Shown here in pieces: positions 55,263 through 63,088 of a stretch of DNA of 64,000 nt. The notes under the pieces are model-generated. The model was given only the letters and a program-made list of their open reading frames with translations, was not told the DNA's origin and searched no databases. Each line of letters begins with the position of its first letter. Position 1 is the stretch's first letter. Source of the DNA: Parvularcula sp. LCG005 (lineage in GTDB: Bacteria > Pseudomonadota > Alphaproteobacteria > Caulobacterales > Parvularculaceae); NCBI RefSeq assembly GCF_032930845.1, contig NZ_CP136758.1, positions 1 to 64,000 of the forward strand, read 5' to 3'. Both the position numbers and the translations under genes were made by a program.

Positions 55263-55373
55263 GTGAATCTCCGTCTGTTCCGGCCTCTGTAAAGGCCAAG
55301 ACGCTGCAGGCCAAGTGGCAAGCGGTTTGGGTGGGGGAGTGTAATTCAGCCCGGCGCTGCATAGACTTTGCCG

Positions 55374-56006
55374 ATGACAACATGCCGGCGGCCCGGTCGC
55401 CCACCTCATGACGATATCCTGACCCCTGCCGAATGGCAGACGGTGCAGGGGGTGCAGCATGGCCTGTCAACGGGAGAGATCGCCCGGCGGCGCGGTATTC
55501 GGGTTGATGGGGTGAAAGCACAGCTGGCCTCGGCCCTCGCGAAACTGGGGCTAGGGCGCAAACAGGACCTGCTGCAGTGGAGCCAGCCGCCCAAGGGCAG
55601 CTTGATCGGGGAGAGACTTCAAATGAAAGACGCAAAAGTAACTGGGCTCGGACAGATCGCGCGGGTCGTGGGGGATCTGGCAGAGGCCGATCGCTGGTTT
55701 GGCGAGGTGCTCGGCCTACCAAGGCTGTTCGAGGCGGGCGGTATGGTCTTCTACGACGCGGGCGGCGTGCGGCTTATGCTGACGACATCGGCCGAAGCCG
55801 CTGGCCCGTCGTCCATCCTCTATTTCACCGTTAACGACATCATGGCGTTCGCCGAAGACCTGAAGGAACGCGGGTCAGAGCTGATCCGTCCGCCGCATCT
55901 CATCCACACGCATGATGACGGGACGGAGGAATGGATGGCGTTCGTGAGTGACCCGGATGGCCAGCCGATAGGACTGATGGCACGCCATGCAAAGGCGGCT
56001 CAATAG
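55374..56006 (+). CDS. LuxR-type HTH fused to a VOC domain
   Basis: A 210-residue protein with two parts. Residues about 15-62 form a LuxR/sigma-region-4-like helix-turn-helix (LTPAEWQTVQGVQHGLST, EIARRRGIRVDGVKAQL, LAKLGLGRKQDLL). Residues about 84-206 form a VOC fold (IARVVGDLAEADRWFGEVLG, VFYDAGGVRLMLTT, SDPDGQPIGLMARH). The metal ligands of true glyoxalases are only partly there. The layout suggests a regulator sensing a small molecule. The ATG at 55374 has no strong ribosome site. It is divergent from fabI (111 bases apart), so it may regulate the fatty acid genes; this is inference. Confidence 0.83.
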   Translation: MTTCRRPGRPPHDDILTPAEWQTVQGVQHGLSTGEIARRRGIRVDGVKAQLASALAKLGLGRKQDLLQWSQPPKGSLIGERLQMKDAKVTGLGQIARVVGDLAEADRWFGEVLGLPRLFEAGGMVFYDAGGVRLMLTTSAEAAGPSSILYFTVNDIMAFAEDLKERGSELIRPPHLIHTHDDGTEEWMAFVSDPDGQPIGLMARHAKAAQ

Positions 56007-56042
56007 CCGCCGCAGCCGCATCGTATTCTACCCGGTCCACAA

Positions 56043-56067
56043 AAAAGGGTGCCCTGGGCACCCTTTT
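56043..56067. terminator. bidirectional terminator between HTH-VOC gene and fabB
   Basis: Arms AAAAGGGTGCC/GGCACCCTTTT (11 bp) with a 3-base loop and A/T runs on both sides; it serves both convergent genes. Confidence 0.88.
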
Positions 56068-56093
56068 GATATCGAAACGATACCGACTATTAT

Positions 56094-57314
56094 CTAGCCT
56101 TCGTAGCGTTCCATGACCATGCAGGCATTGGTGCCGCCAAAGCCGAAGCTGTTGGACAGGAAGGCGCCGATATCGTGATTGTCCTTGCGCTCGCGCAGGA
56201 TCGGCAGGCCGTCAAACTCAGGATCGAGCTCATCAATATGCGCCGATGCCGCGAGGAAGCGGTTCTTCATCATGAGCAGCGAATAAATCAGCTCCTGCGC
56301 ACCGACAGCGCCCAGCGAGTGACCGGTGAGGGACTTTGTCGAGCCGAAGAACGGGATGTTGTCGCCAAACACTTCACGAATGGCGCCGCATTCACGCTCA
56401 TCGCCGACCTTGGTCGAGGTACCGTGGGTGTTGATATAATCGATGGCCCGCTTCACGCCGGTCAGCGCGCGCTTCATGCAGCGCACAGCCCCTTCGCCCG
56501 ATGGGGCCACCATGTCGTAGCCATCCGAGTTTGCGGCATAGCCGGTAATCTCGCCCCAGATTTTGGCGCCGCGTGCCAAAGCCCGGTCAAGCGTCTCCAC
56601 CACGAGCGTGGCAGCGCCGCCAGCGATCACGAAACCATCACGGGCCTTGTCATAGGCACGTGACGCCACGGCCGGGTTGTCGTTGTAGTGCGTCGACATC
56701 GCGCCCATCGCATCGAACATGTTGCTCATGCTCCAGCTAAGCTCTTCGCCGCCCCCCGCAAATACTACGTCCTGCTTGCCCATCGCGACCTGCTCATAGG
56801 CATGGCCAACACAGTGAACTGATGTCGCGCAGGCCGAGCTGATGGAATAGTTCAGGCCCTTGATCTGGAACGGCACGGCGAGACAGGCGGAATTGGTAGA
56901 GCTCATGGCGCTGGGGACGGACGTCGGGCCAATACGGCGCGGACTGCCAGACTCCAAGGTCTTTTGGGCGGCCCTGACGATCGTCTCTGTGGACGGACCG
57001 CCGGAACCCATGACGATGCCCGTCATCTCATGGGAGATCTCGTGCGGCTCAAGGCCCGCATCTTCGATGGCGTCGCGCATGGCAAGGTAGTTCCAGGCCG
57101 CACCTTCACCCATGAACCGGCGCGTTTTCTTGTCCAGAACGTCTTCGATATTGATGTTCGGACGGCCGTGGACCTGGCTCTTGAAGCCCAGCTCAGCCAT
57201 GCGCGGCGAAAAGGTGATGCCTGATTTGCCGTGCTGGAGGGAGTCCAGCACGTCGTTTAGCGAATTTCCGATCGAGGAGACGATCCCCATTCCGGTGACA
57301 ACAACACGTCGCAT
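56094..57314 (-). CDS. fabB: 3-oxoacyl-[ACP] synthase I (FabB)
   Basis: Condensing enzyme required for unsaturated fatty acid synthesis. The 406-residue protein has the Cys-His-His triad: [17 protein letters not shown] (Cys), [12 protein letters not shown] (His) and [16 protein letters not shown] (His), with FGGTNA at the C-terminus. Length and context (91 bases after fabA) support FabB over FabF. Confidence 0.95.
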   Translation of the reverse strand: MRRVVVTGMGIVSSIGNSLNDVLDSLQHGKSGITFSPRMAELGFKSQVHGRPNINIEDVLDKKTRRFMGEGAAWNYLAMRDAIEDAGLEPHEISHEMTGIVMGSGGPSTETIVRAAQKTLESGSPRRIGPTSVPSAMSSTNSACLAVPFQIKGLNYSISSACATSVHCVGHAYEQVAMGKQDVVFAGGGEELSWSMSNMFDAMGAMSTHYNDNPAVASRAYDKARDGFVIAGGAATLVVETLDRALARGAKIWGEITGYAANSDGYDMVAPSGEGAVRCMKRALTGVKRAIDYINTHGTSTKVGDERECGAIREVFGDNIPFFGSTKSLTGHSLGAVGAQELIYSLLMMKNRFLAASAHIDELDPEFDGLPILRERKDNHDIGAFLSNSFGFGGTNACMVMERYEG

Positions 57315-57405
57315 TTGTTGCGAACCTTTCTATCCCTTGGTGCACACACCATCATGCCTGCGAAAAAGCAGGTCCGTTTCATCCGGCGTTCTGATCGACG
57401 CCTTT

Positions 57406-57948
57406 TTACAGCGCGCCCTGCTGCAACTGGTCCATTTCGAACAGCCCGACCCGCAGGTCCTGGGCTTCGTAGATAGGCTCTCCGTCCGCGTACATGCGGC
57501 CATCTGCGATACCAAGAACAAGGCGACCGCGCATGGCCCGGCGGATGTCAATTTCGTAACGCACGAGCTTCACCGTTGGCTGAACCTGACCGGAGAATTT
57601 GATCTGGCCGGCGCCGAGCGCTCGGCCGTGGCCCTTGCTGCCACCCCAGGTCATGAAAAAGCCGACCAGCTGCCACATGGCGTCGAGGCCAAGGCAACCG
57701 GGCATTACGGGGTCGTTCGGAAAGTGACACTGGAAGAACCAAAGATCGGGATTGATGTCCAGTTCGGCCACCACATGCCCCTTATTGTATTTGCCGCCGT
57801 CAGTGCCGATCGACGTGATCCGATCCATCATCAGCATGGGCGGGACGGGCAGCTGGGCGGTGCCTGGCCCTGCATAGCCGTGCTTGCCGCACTCAATCAG
57901 CGCTTCTTTGTCAAAGGAGGTAGGGCGGTCTGCCATAGGGTCGGTCAT
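57406..57948 (-). CDS. fabA: 3-hydroxydecanoyl-[ACP] dehydratase/isomerase FabA
   Basis: Dehydrates 3-hydroxydecanoyl-ACP and isomerises trans-2 to cis-3, opening the unsaturated branch. The 180-residue protein has [18 protein letters not shown] with catalytic Asp and the [14 protein letters not shown] His. Start [11 protein letters not shown] is uncertain by four codons (ATG 57948 or 57936). First gene of the fabA-fabB pair. Confidence 0.96.
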   Translation of the reverse strand: MTDPMADRPTSFDKEALIECGKHGYAGPGTAQLPVPPMLMMDRITSIGTDGGKYNKGHVVAELDINPDLWFFQCHFPNDPVMPGCLGLDAMWQLVGFFMTWGGSKGHGRALGAGQIKFSGQVQPTVKLVRYEIDIRRAMRGRLVLGIADGRMYADGEPIYEAQDLRVGLFEMDQLQQGAL

Positions 57949-58106
57949 TGAGATTTGGTTCTTCCGTCAAACGCCGGTCTGTCCACCTGGCCAGGTGATC
58001 AGTAACGGCTTGTCACGAGCCGCGGGGCCCGAGGCATCGGTCTGCGATTACAGGGCAATCCTGTAGACGTGACGGGGGGGCGCCGTCAACGCGAGGCGCA
58101 GCGCGT

Positions 58107-58144
58107 AAAAAAATGTCGCCGCGTACCTCTGGCACCGGCGACAT
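58107..58144 (-). terminator. terminator of the SH3-domain gene
   Basis: Minus-strand hairpin with outer arms ATGTCGCCG/CGGCGACAT, an inner GTGCC/GGTAC pair and an AGA loop, followed by seven T. Strong Rho-independent form, 30 bases past the SH3 gene stop. Confidence 0.9.
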
Positions 58145-58173
58145 GATCCTTGAGCGGAGGAGTGTGTCGGGGA

Positions 58174-58710
58174 TCAGACCCCTGCACCCCACAACTGTTC
58201 CTTGGGCAGCCAGCCGCGGAAATTGTCGGCCCGCACCCGGCACCAGCTGGCATCGCAGCTTTCGACGCGCGCCATCACGCCTTTGGCCAGTTTGGCCCGG
58301 CCCTGGGCATCGGCATCGGGGGCGGCGCGCAGAACGGCATCATCCACATGGACGACGACATGCTCATTCGCAGACAGCATGGAGCGATGGATCCACATCC
58401 GGCGGCCATCGCGGTCCTCGACCCGGCGCCAGATATTGTCGCGATCTTCGGCAATGACCTTCAGGGGAAGACCTTCGCGGCGAAATTCATAGGCAACCGG
58501 ATAGTCAAATGATGGACCGAACCGCGCGAGGACCTCATCCTTTTTCAAGGCCACAAAACGGGGGACCGGGAGACCGGAGGGACCGATCACGACATTGGCC
58601 GTGCTGGTCGTGTTCGTCGTCAACGCGCTGCCGGCCGAGGCGTGGGTCATCAGGCCGAAGGCGGTGCCGAGGGAAAGGATGGCGGCGGTGATTGTGAACC
58701 GCAATTGCAT
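58174..58710 (-). CDS. secreted protein with two bacterial SH3 repeats
   Basis: A 178-residue protein with a signal peptide (LRFTITAAILSLGTAFGLM to ASA) and two SH3_4-type repeats: PRFVALKKDEVLARFGPSFD to RRMWIHRSML, and VHVDDAVLRAAPDADAQ to RGWLPKEQLWG. Such proteins bind peptidoglycan or other wall components in the periplasm. Two cysteines (SCDASWC) may pair. ATG 58710 has AGGG eight bases upstream; ATG 58725 is possible. Two CtrA-type boxes upstream suggest cell-cycle control. Confidence 0.87.
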   Translation of the reverse strand: MQLRFTITAAILSLGTAFGLMTHASAGSALTTNTTSTANVVIGPSGLPVPRFVALKKDEVLARFGPSFDYPVAYEFRREGLPLKVIAEDRDNIWRRVEDRDGRRMWIHRSMLSANEHVVVHVDDAVLRAAPDADAQGRAKLAKGVMARVESCDASWCRVRADNFRGWLPKEQLWGAGV

Positions 58711-58761
58711 GCTTAAAGCCCTCACTCATAATGGTTTATCCAATATGAATGGGCCGGTTTC

Positions 58762-58777
58762 GTTAAAAGGAGCTTAA
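58762..58777 (-). promoter_or_regulatory. candidate CtrA box, proximal
   Basis: Minus strand reads TTAA-GCTCCTT-TTAAC, a full match to TTAA-N7-TTAAC, 52 bases before the SH3 gene start. Confidence 0.6.
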
Positions 58778-58780
58778 TGC

Positions 58781-58803
58781 GGCCTACAGATTGTCCGCAG
58801 GCC
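58781..58803 (-). terminator. hairpin downstream of the Trm112-type gene
   Basis: Arms of 10 bp (with three G-T pairs on the minus strand RNA) around GGCCTGCGGA and TCTGTAGGCC, loop CAA. A CCTTTT tract follows after 11 bases. It may end the upstream operon; weak evidence. Confidence 0.35.
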
Positions 58804-58825
58804 AATTAACGGCCCGGTAAGACCG

Positions 58826-58841
58826 GTTAATGAGATATTAA
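58826..58841 (-). promoter_or_regulatory. candidate CtrA box, distal
   Basis: Minus strand reads TTAA-TATCTCA-TTAAC, again a full match, 116 bases before the SH3 gene start and overlapping the stop codon of the Trm112-type gene. It has the same orientation as the proximal box. Confidence 0.6.
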
Positions 58842-59056
58842 TCGTTCTTGGGAAGGCCGGCCAGTGCCCGCGCCGCGTCATCATCAGTGCGCCGCGCTTC
58901 GGCCTCCAGCATGATCGGGATGCCGCTGCGAATTGGATAGGCCAGATGCGCCTTGTCGGATATGAGCTCCTGCGCCTCAGCATCGTACCGCAGGGGTGCG
59001 CGCGTGACAGGACAGACAAGAAGGGTCAGCAGAGCGGGGTCGACGTGATGTTCCAT
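58838..59056 (-). CDS. Trm112 family small protein
   Basis: A 72-residue protein of the YcaR/Trm112 group: [45 protein letters not shown]. Trm112 proteins activate methyltransferases by direct contact. Only one Cys (VCP) is present, so a full zinc ribbon is not expected. ATG 59056 gives usual length; ATG 59086 is possible and would overlap the LON gene. The order thioredoxin-LON-Trm112 is conserved in Alphaproteobacteria. Confidence 0.85.
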   Translation of the reverse strand: MEHHVDPALLTLLVCPVTRAPLRYDAEAQELISDKAHLAYPIRSGIPIMLEAEARRTDDDAARALAGLPKND

Positions 59057-59060
59057 GATG

Positions 59061-59735
59061 TCACTGTAGCGTACCGGTTCGCTCATCGCCATTGTCTTGA
59101 GGATCTGCCGCAAGCGCAAATTCCATCAGCGCGATCAGCGTGCGGGCGCGGTCCACGAGCGTATCCGCCTCCAGCAGGGCCTGAAGCTCGCTGGCGTCAA
59201 AGGGGCAGCTCATGGAGACGGAATTGACGATCGTTTCAGCCGAGGCCCCTTCGATCGATTCCCAATCCACCTTCATGCCCACTTCGTTCAGATAGTCGAC
59301 CAGAAGCTCAATGATCCGCTCCCGCATGACGGGGTGTTCTTCGGCATTCTCGACAAGGTCGGCGACGTAGGGGCTGAAATCCACGTCCGCCATGCGAAAG
59401 CCGCCATCAACAACATCTTCGCTGCGCAACCGGAAACGGCTGACCCCGGTGAGCGTAATCAGATAGCGGCCATCACTCGTTTCGGAGAAGGAACAGATGC
59501 GCCCGGCACAGCCGATCTCGTAAAGATCAGGATTATACTCATCGCCACCGCGTGGGCGGATAAGGCCGATCATGCGGCCGTGGCCCAGCGCGTAGTCGGT
59601 CATGGCGAGATAGCGCGGCTCGAAAATGTTCAGCGGCAGGCGACCGCGCGGCAGCAGCACAGCGCCCGACAACGGGAACAGTGGCAAGGTGTCGGGAAGG
59701 TCAGGCATGGTGGGGTAAGCAAGATCAACAGTCAT
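59061..59735 (-). CDS. LON substrate-binding domain protein
   Basis: A 224-residue protein with only the N-terminal (substrate-binding) domain of Lon protease, no ATPase or protease: [57 protein letters not shown], and helical C-terminus. Its role may be proteostasis along with the thioredoxin next door, but is not established. ATG 59735 fits an AGGA site; a GTG three codons earlier is too near it. Confidence 0.88.
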   Translation of the reverse strand: MTVDLAYPTMPDLPDTLPLFPLSGAVLLPRGRLPLNIFEPRYLAMTDYALGHGRMIGLIRPRGGDEYNPDLYEIGCAGRICSFSETSDGRYLITLTGVSRFRLRSEDVVDGGFRMADVDFSPYVADLVENAEEHPVMRERIIELLVDYLNEVGMKVDWESIEGASAETIVNSVSMSCPFDASELQALLEADTLVDRARTLIALMEFALAADPQDNGDERTGTLQ

Positions 59736-59794
59736 CGGTGCCACGTCCTTTTCAGCGGACCGATGAGCGGGGCTGTCGCCCCGCCACGGCCCGA

Positions 59795-60739
59795 TCAGGC
59801 AAACAAAATGGACGACAGCCGACGCCGACCGGCTTTCACCGCAGCATGGCTCGCGCCCAAAGCTTCAAAAACCGTGAGCAGGCGCGCTCTCGCGGCCGCA
59901 TCGTTCCAGTCTTTGTCCAGCTCTATTGACTGAAGTAGGGTGTCGACGGCGTTTTCCATCTGGCCAGCGTCAATTTGTGCCTCGCCAAGGGCAAAAAAGG
60001 CGGCGGGATCAGTGGGGTTCTGCTCCGCGAAGGCTTTTTTCTCCTGCACGATGCTGTCATCTGCCGATCCGTCACCCAGCGACAGCTGGGCGTTCAGGCG
60101 CGCGACGGCGGGATGGCTCTCGTGGCCCGGCGGAATCATTTCGGCCATCTGCTCGGCCTGCTCCCGGCTACCGATCGACAGAAAACAGCTGGCCATGCCT
60201 GCGAGCGCTGCCACATGTTCGGTGCTCGACGGGTCATTGCCCTCGGCGATGGCCGAATAAAGCTGCATGGCAGTCTTCAGGTCTCCATCCACCGCGGCCT
60301 GATCGGCGACGGCGAGCATCTCTTTGGCGTCTGGCTGGTCACCGGCCGGGCCACCCAGACCCATTTGCGCAGCCTGTTTCAGAATGCGGTCGATGAACTC
60401 CTTGACCTGGCTCTCGGGCAGCGCGCCCTGGAAGCCGTCAATTGGCTGTCCGCCGACAAACGCCATGACCGTCGGCAGGGACTGGATGCGCAGCTGCTGG
60501 GCCAGCATCTGGTTCTTGTCGGTGTCGACCTTCACCATTTTGACCTTGCCGCCCAAGGCCTTCACCTGGCCTTCCAGTATGGGGCCGAGCTGACGGCATG
60601 GACCGCACCAGCTGGCCCAGAAATCGACGATGACAGGCACTTCCATCGAGGCCTGCATCACATCGTTCTGGAACGTCTCGATCGTGGCGTCCTTGATAAG
60701 GTCTACGGGTGCGGGATTTCCGCCGATAATTTCTGTCAT
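59795..60739 (-). CDS. thioredoxin-fold chaperone with TPR domain (CnoX/YbbN type)
   Basis: A 314-residue protein: thioredoxin domain (residues about 20-125) with active site WASWCGPCRQLGP, cis-Pro at QSLPTVMAF, then a TPR-like C-terminal domain (about 145-300, PAAFFALGEAQIDAGQMENA). This layout is the CnoX (YbbN) chaperedoxin family, which holds oxidised proteins for GroEL/DnaK. Unlike E. coli YbbN, it keeps both cysteines (CGPC). It heads the thioredoxin-LON-Trm112 cluster. Confidence 0.92.
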   Translation of the reverse strand: MTEIIGGNPAPVDLIKDATIETFQNDVMQASMEVPVIVDFWASWCGPCRQLGPILEGQVKALGGKVKMVKVDTDKNQMLAQQLRIQSLPTVMAFVGGQPIDGFQGALPESQVKEFIDRILKQAAQMGLGGPAGDQPDAKEMLAVADQAAVDGDLKTAMQLYSAIAEGNDPSSTEHVAALAGMASCFLSIGSREQAEQMAEMIPPGHESHPAVARLNAQLSLGDGSADDSIVQEKKAFAEQNPTDPAAFFALGEAQIDAGQMENAVDTLLQSIELDKDWNDAAARARLLTVFEALGASHAAVKAGRRRLSSILFA

Positions 60740-60815
60740 ATGCGTTCCTGAGCCTGGTCACTTGCTGTTGAGGGCTACATGGCTTCGCTAGCGCAGGGAC
60801 GCAAGCGGTGCAGCA

Positions 60816-61313
60816 TTACGCGGTGGCGACGGAGAGGATATGAGGAACACTGTGGTGCTCCGTGATAAACGCGACAAGAGCATCGGGCGCCAGGCTGACA
60901 GACGCCGTGTTTCGCAAGGGATGGCACCAGAGGGGCGGATGCTCAAACAGTTGCTCATCCAAAACGACATTGGCGATGAGATGGTTTTCATCCCGGGGCA
61001 GGGCCAGCGGGGTCGCATTGCCGGGTGTTACGCCCAGACTGTCCATCAGTCTGTCGGGCGCCGCGAAGGAGAGCCGTCCGGTCGCATCCAGAGACCGCGC
61101 GACACCTTTCAGATTCACCCGGCAGGCACCGGTCGCCACGATCAGGGTCATGCAGCCCGCCTTGTCCTCGACCAGCAGACTTTTGGTCTGACTGCCCTCC
61201 AGCGCTCCGCGCAGGTCTGCGCTGTCGGCGACACGGTGGGTGGGTGGGTGCTCGATTTTGGTCCAGGCGGCGCCATGAGCGATAAACCAGTTTTCCAGGT
61301 CGGATTCGGTCAC
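60816..61313 (-). CDS. prolyl-tRNA deacylase-like protein (PrdX/ProXp-ala type)
   Basis: A 165-residue INS-domain editing protein that probably hydrolyses mischarged Ala-tRNA-Pro. Features: HPPTHRVADSADLRGALEGSQTKSLLVEDK, RLSFAAPDRLMDSLGVTPGNATPLAL and WCHPLRNTASVSLAPDAL. I chose GTG 61313 with AAAGGGGA five bases upstream; the earlier start at 61361 lacks a site. It is on the same strand as the thioredoxin gene, 76 bases upstream. Confidence 0.9.
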   Translation of the reverse strand: MTESDLENWFIAHGAAWTKIEHPPTHRVADSADLRGALEGSQTKSLLVEDKAGCMTLIVATGACRVNLKGVARSLDATGRLSFAAPDRLMDSLGVTPGNATPLALPRDENHLIANVVLDEQLFEHPPLWCHPLRNTASVSLAPDALVAFITEHHSVPHILSVATA

Positions 61314-61427
61314 GGGATCCCCTTTGCGGGACGCACATAAAATTCTGCGGTGGCCCCGCATTTTACGCTTGCCAATACAACGATGTTGCTCTTTAAGGCG
61401 ACTTCGCCGTCACGTTAAGTGACATGA

Positions 61428-61502
61428 GCGGGCGTAGCTCAGGGGTAGAGCATCACCTTGCCAAGGTGAGGGTCGGGCGTTCGAATCGCCTCGCCCGCTC
61501 CA
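61428..61502 (+). tRNA. tRNA-Gly (anticodon GCC)
   Basis: Cloverleaf with acceptor GCGGGCG/CGCCCGC, D-arm GCTCAGGGGTAGAGC, anticodon arm TCACC-TTGCCAA-GGTGA (GCC), T-arm GGGCG-TTCGAAT-CGCCT (near-consensus) and an encoded CCA at 61500-61502. All stems pair. Confidence 0.97.
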
Positions 61503-61669
61503 TTTTCAAAAGACTGATTGTTTGACAGGCCGTCCACCCCGACGGCTGGCGCCGGGCATCCAGACAGCTCCTCAAACCGCTATCCTGTTCATTTTTATCG
61601 GCCGATAAGAGCGGCTGTTAAGGGTTTGTCTCTAGGTTGATATTTTCGGCCAAGGGAGACGAACTGTCC

Positions 61670-63088
61670 GTGCAGACCTCAAACGATCCGTTGCAACTGC
61701 CGTCCGCTACCATGCCGTTGGCGGAGCTTCTGGGGGCATTGAGCTACGCGCTGGATCTGACCGAGGGGCAACCCGAAGGTCATTGCCTTCGCACCACGTG
61801 GATCGGTACCCGAATTGGCGAGATGATCGGTCTGCCCAAGGAGGCCATGACTGACCTCTACTACACCCTCCTAATCAAGGATGTGGGGTGCAGCAGCAAT
61901 GCGGCGCGAATCGCACAACTCTATCAGTCCGACGACCGCGCTTTCAAACATGGCTACAAGATCGCCGGCACTGGCCTGCCGTCAATGCTAAGCTTTCTGC
62001 TGGATCACACGGGCGTCGGGCGCGACCTGCCAGCGCGCTTCAAGGCGCTAGCGACGATCCTGACACAGAGCAAGTCCATTTCCACCGACTTGATACAGAC
62101 GCGCTGCACGCGTGGCGCGGCAATTGCGCGTGATCTTCGGTTCTCTGAAGATGTAGCGCGCGGTATTCGTGAGCTCGATGAGCACTGGAATGGCGGTGGG
62201 CTGCCAAATGGTCTTCAGGGGGCGGAGATTTCCATCTACTCCCGTATCGCGCTTCTGTCGCAGGTGATTGAAGTCTTTCATTTCGCAGCGGGACGAGATG
62301 CCGCTCTCGAAGAGATCGCTGCCCGGCGCGGCAAATGGTTTGACCCAATGCTGGTGGACGCATTCGAGAGCGTCGCCGCCGATCCATCATTCTGGGACAT
62401 GCTGGCAAGCCCGAACGTCGAAGACTTGGTGATGACGCTGGATGCAGCCCAGATCGACGTGGTTGTTGATGATGACTTCTTTGATGATATCACGCGGGCC
62501 TTTGGCAGCGTCGTCGATGCAAAAAGTCCTTATACCGCAGGACACAGCGACCGGGTCTGTCTTTATGCTGACCAGATTGCTGAAACTCTTGGCATGGAGA
62601 CGGAAGAGCGTCGATGGCTTCGCCGCGCAGCGCTCCTCCATGATGTGGGCAAGCTCGGGGTCAGCAACACCATTCTTGATAAGCCCGGCCAGCTCGATGA
62701 GGGCGAATGGGAGGTAATGCGTGACCATGCCATGTATTCAGAAAAAATTCTCTCGCATATTTCCGCTTTCGGACGACTGGCCTTCATCGCTGCTGCGCAC
62801 CACGAAAAGCTTGACGGAACCGGCTATCCGCGCCGCCTGAAGGGTGATCAAATACCGCTTGAAACCCGCATCATCACCATTGCCGATTTCTTTGATGCCC
62901 TCACAGCAGATCGTCCGTACAGGGATGCGATGCCGATCGACAAGGCGCTGGCGATCATCGAAAGCGAAGTTGGATCATCGGTCGACCCGATCTGCTATCA
63001 GGCTCTTTGCGTTTCGGTCGTGCCGCGGCTTCGGGCCGAACGGTTCTGCCGTACGAGTACGGTGCCCGCTCGCGCTACAGTCGGCTGA
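61670..63088 (+). CDS. HD-GYP cyclic-di-GMP phosphodiesterase-like protein
   Basis: A 472-residue signalling protein with no membrane helix. The C-terminal HD-GYP domain is intact: HSDRVCLYADQIAETLG, HDVGKLGVSNTILDKPG (His324-Asp325), HHEKLDGTGYPRRLKG (GYP at 385-387) and IADFFDALTADRPYR. The N-terminal half (residues about 25-200) looks like a degenerate HD fold (LIKDVGCSSNAARI, ELDEHWNGGGLPNGLQG), i.e. an HD-GYP duplicate that lost its metal site. Start is unclear: GTG 61670 with GGGAG upstream, TTG 61637, or ATG 61712. It overlaps the cupin gene end by 14 bases. Confidence 0.88.
   Translation: MQTSNDPLQLPSATMPLAELLGALSYALDLTEGQPEGHCLRTTWIGTRIGEMIGLPKEAMTDLYYTLLIKDVGCSSNAARIAQLYQSDDRAFKHGYKIAGTGLPSMLSFLLDHTGVGRDLPARFKALATILTQSKSISTDLIQTRCTRGAAIARDLRFSEDVARGIRELDEHWNGGGLPNGLQGAEISIYSRIALLSQVIEVFHFAAGRDAALEEIAARRGKWFDPMLVDAFESVAADPSFWDMLASPNVEDLVMTLDAAQIDVVVDDDFFDDITRAFGSVVDAKSPYTAGHSDRVCLYADQIAETLGMETEERRWLRRAALLHDVGKLGVSNTILDKPGQLDEGEWEVMRDHAMYSEKILSHISAFGRLAFIAAAHHEKLDGTGYPRRLKGDQIPLETRIITIADFFDALTADRPYRDAMPIDKALAIIESEVGSSVDPICYQALCVSVVPRLRAERFCRTSTVPARATVG

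Noticed and set aside
58774-58806. Tiny frame MRPTDCPQAN after GGAG on the plus strand
   Set aside because: Ten codons with no conserved context; it sits inside a CtrA-type box and promoter on the other strand.
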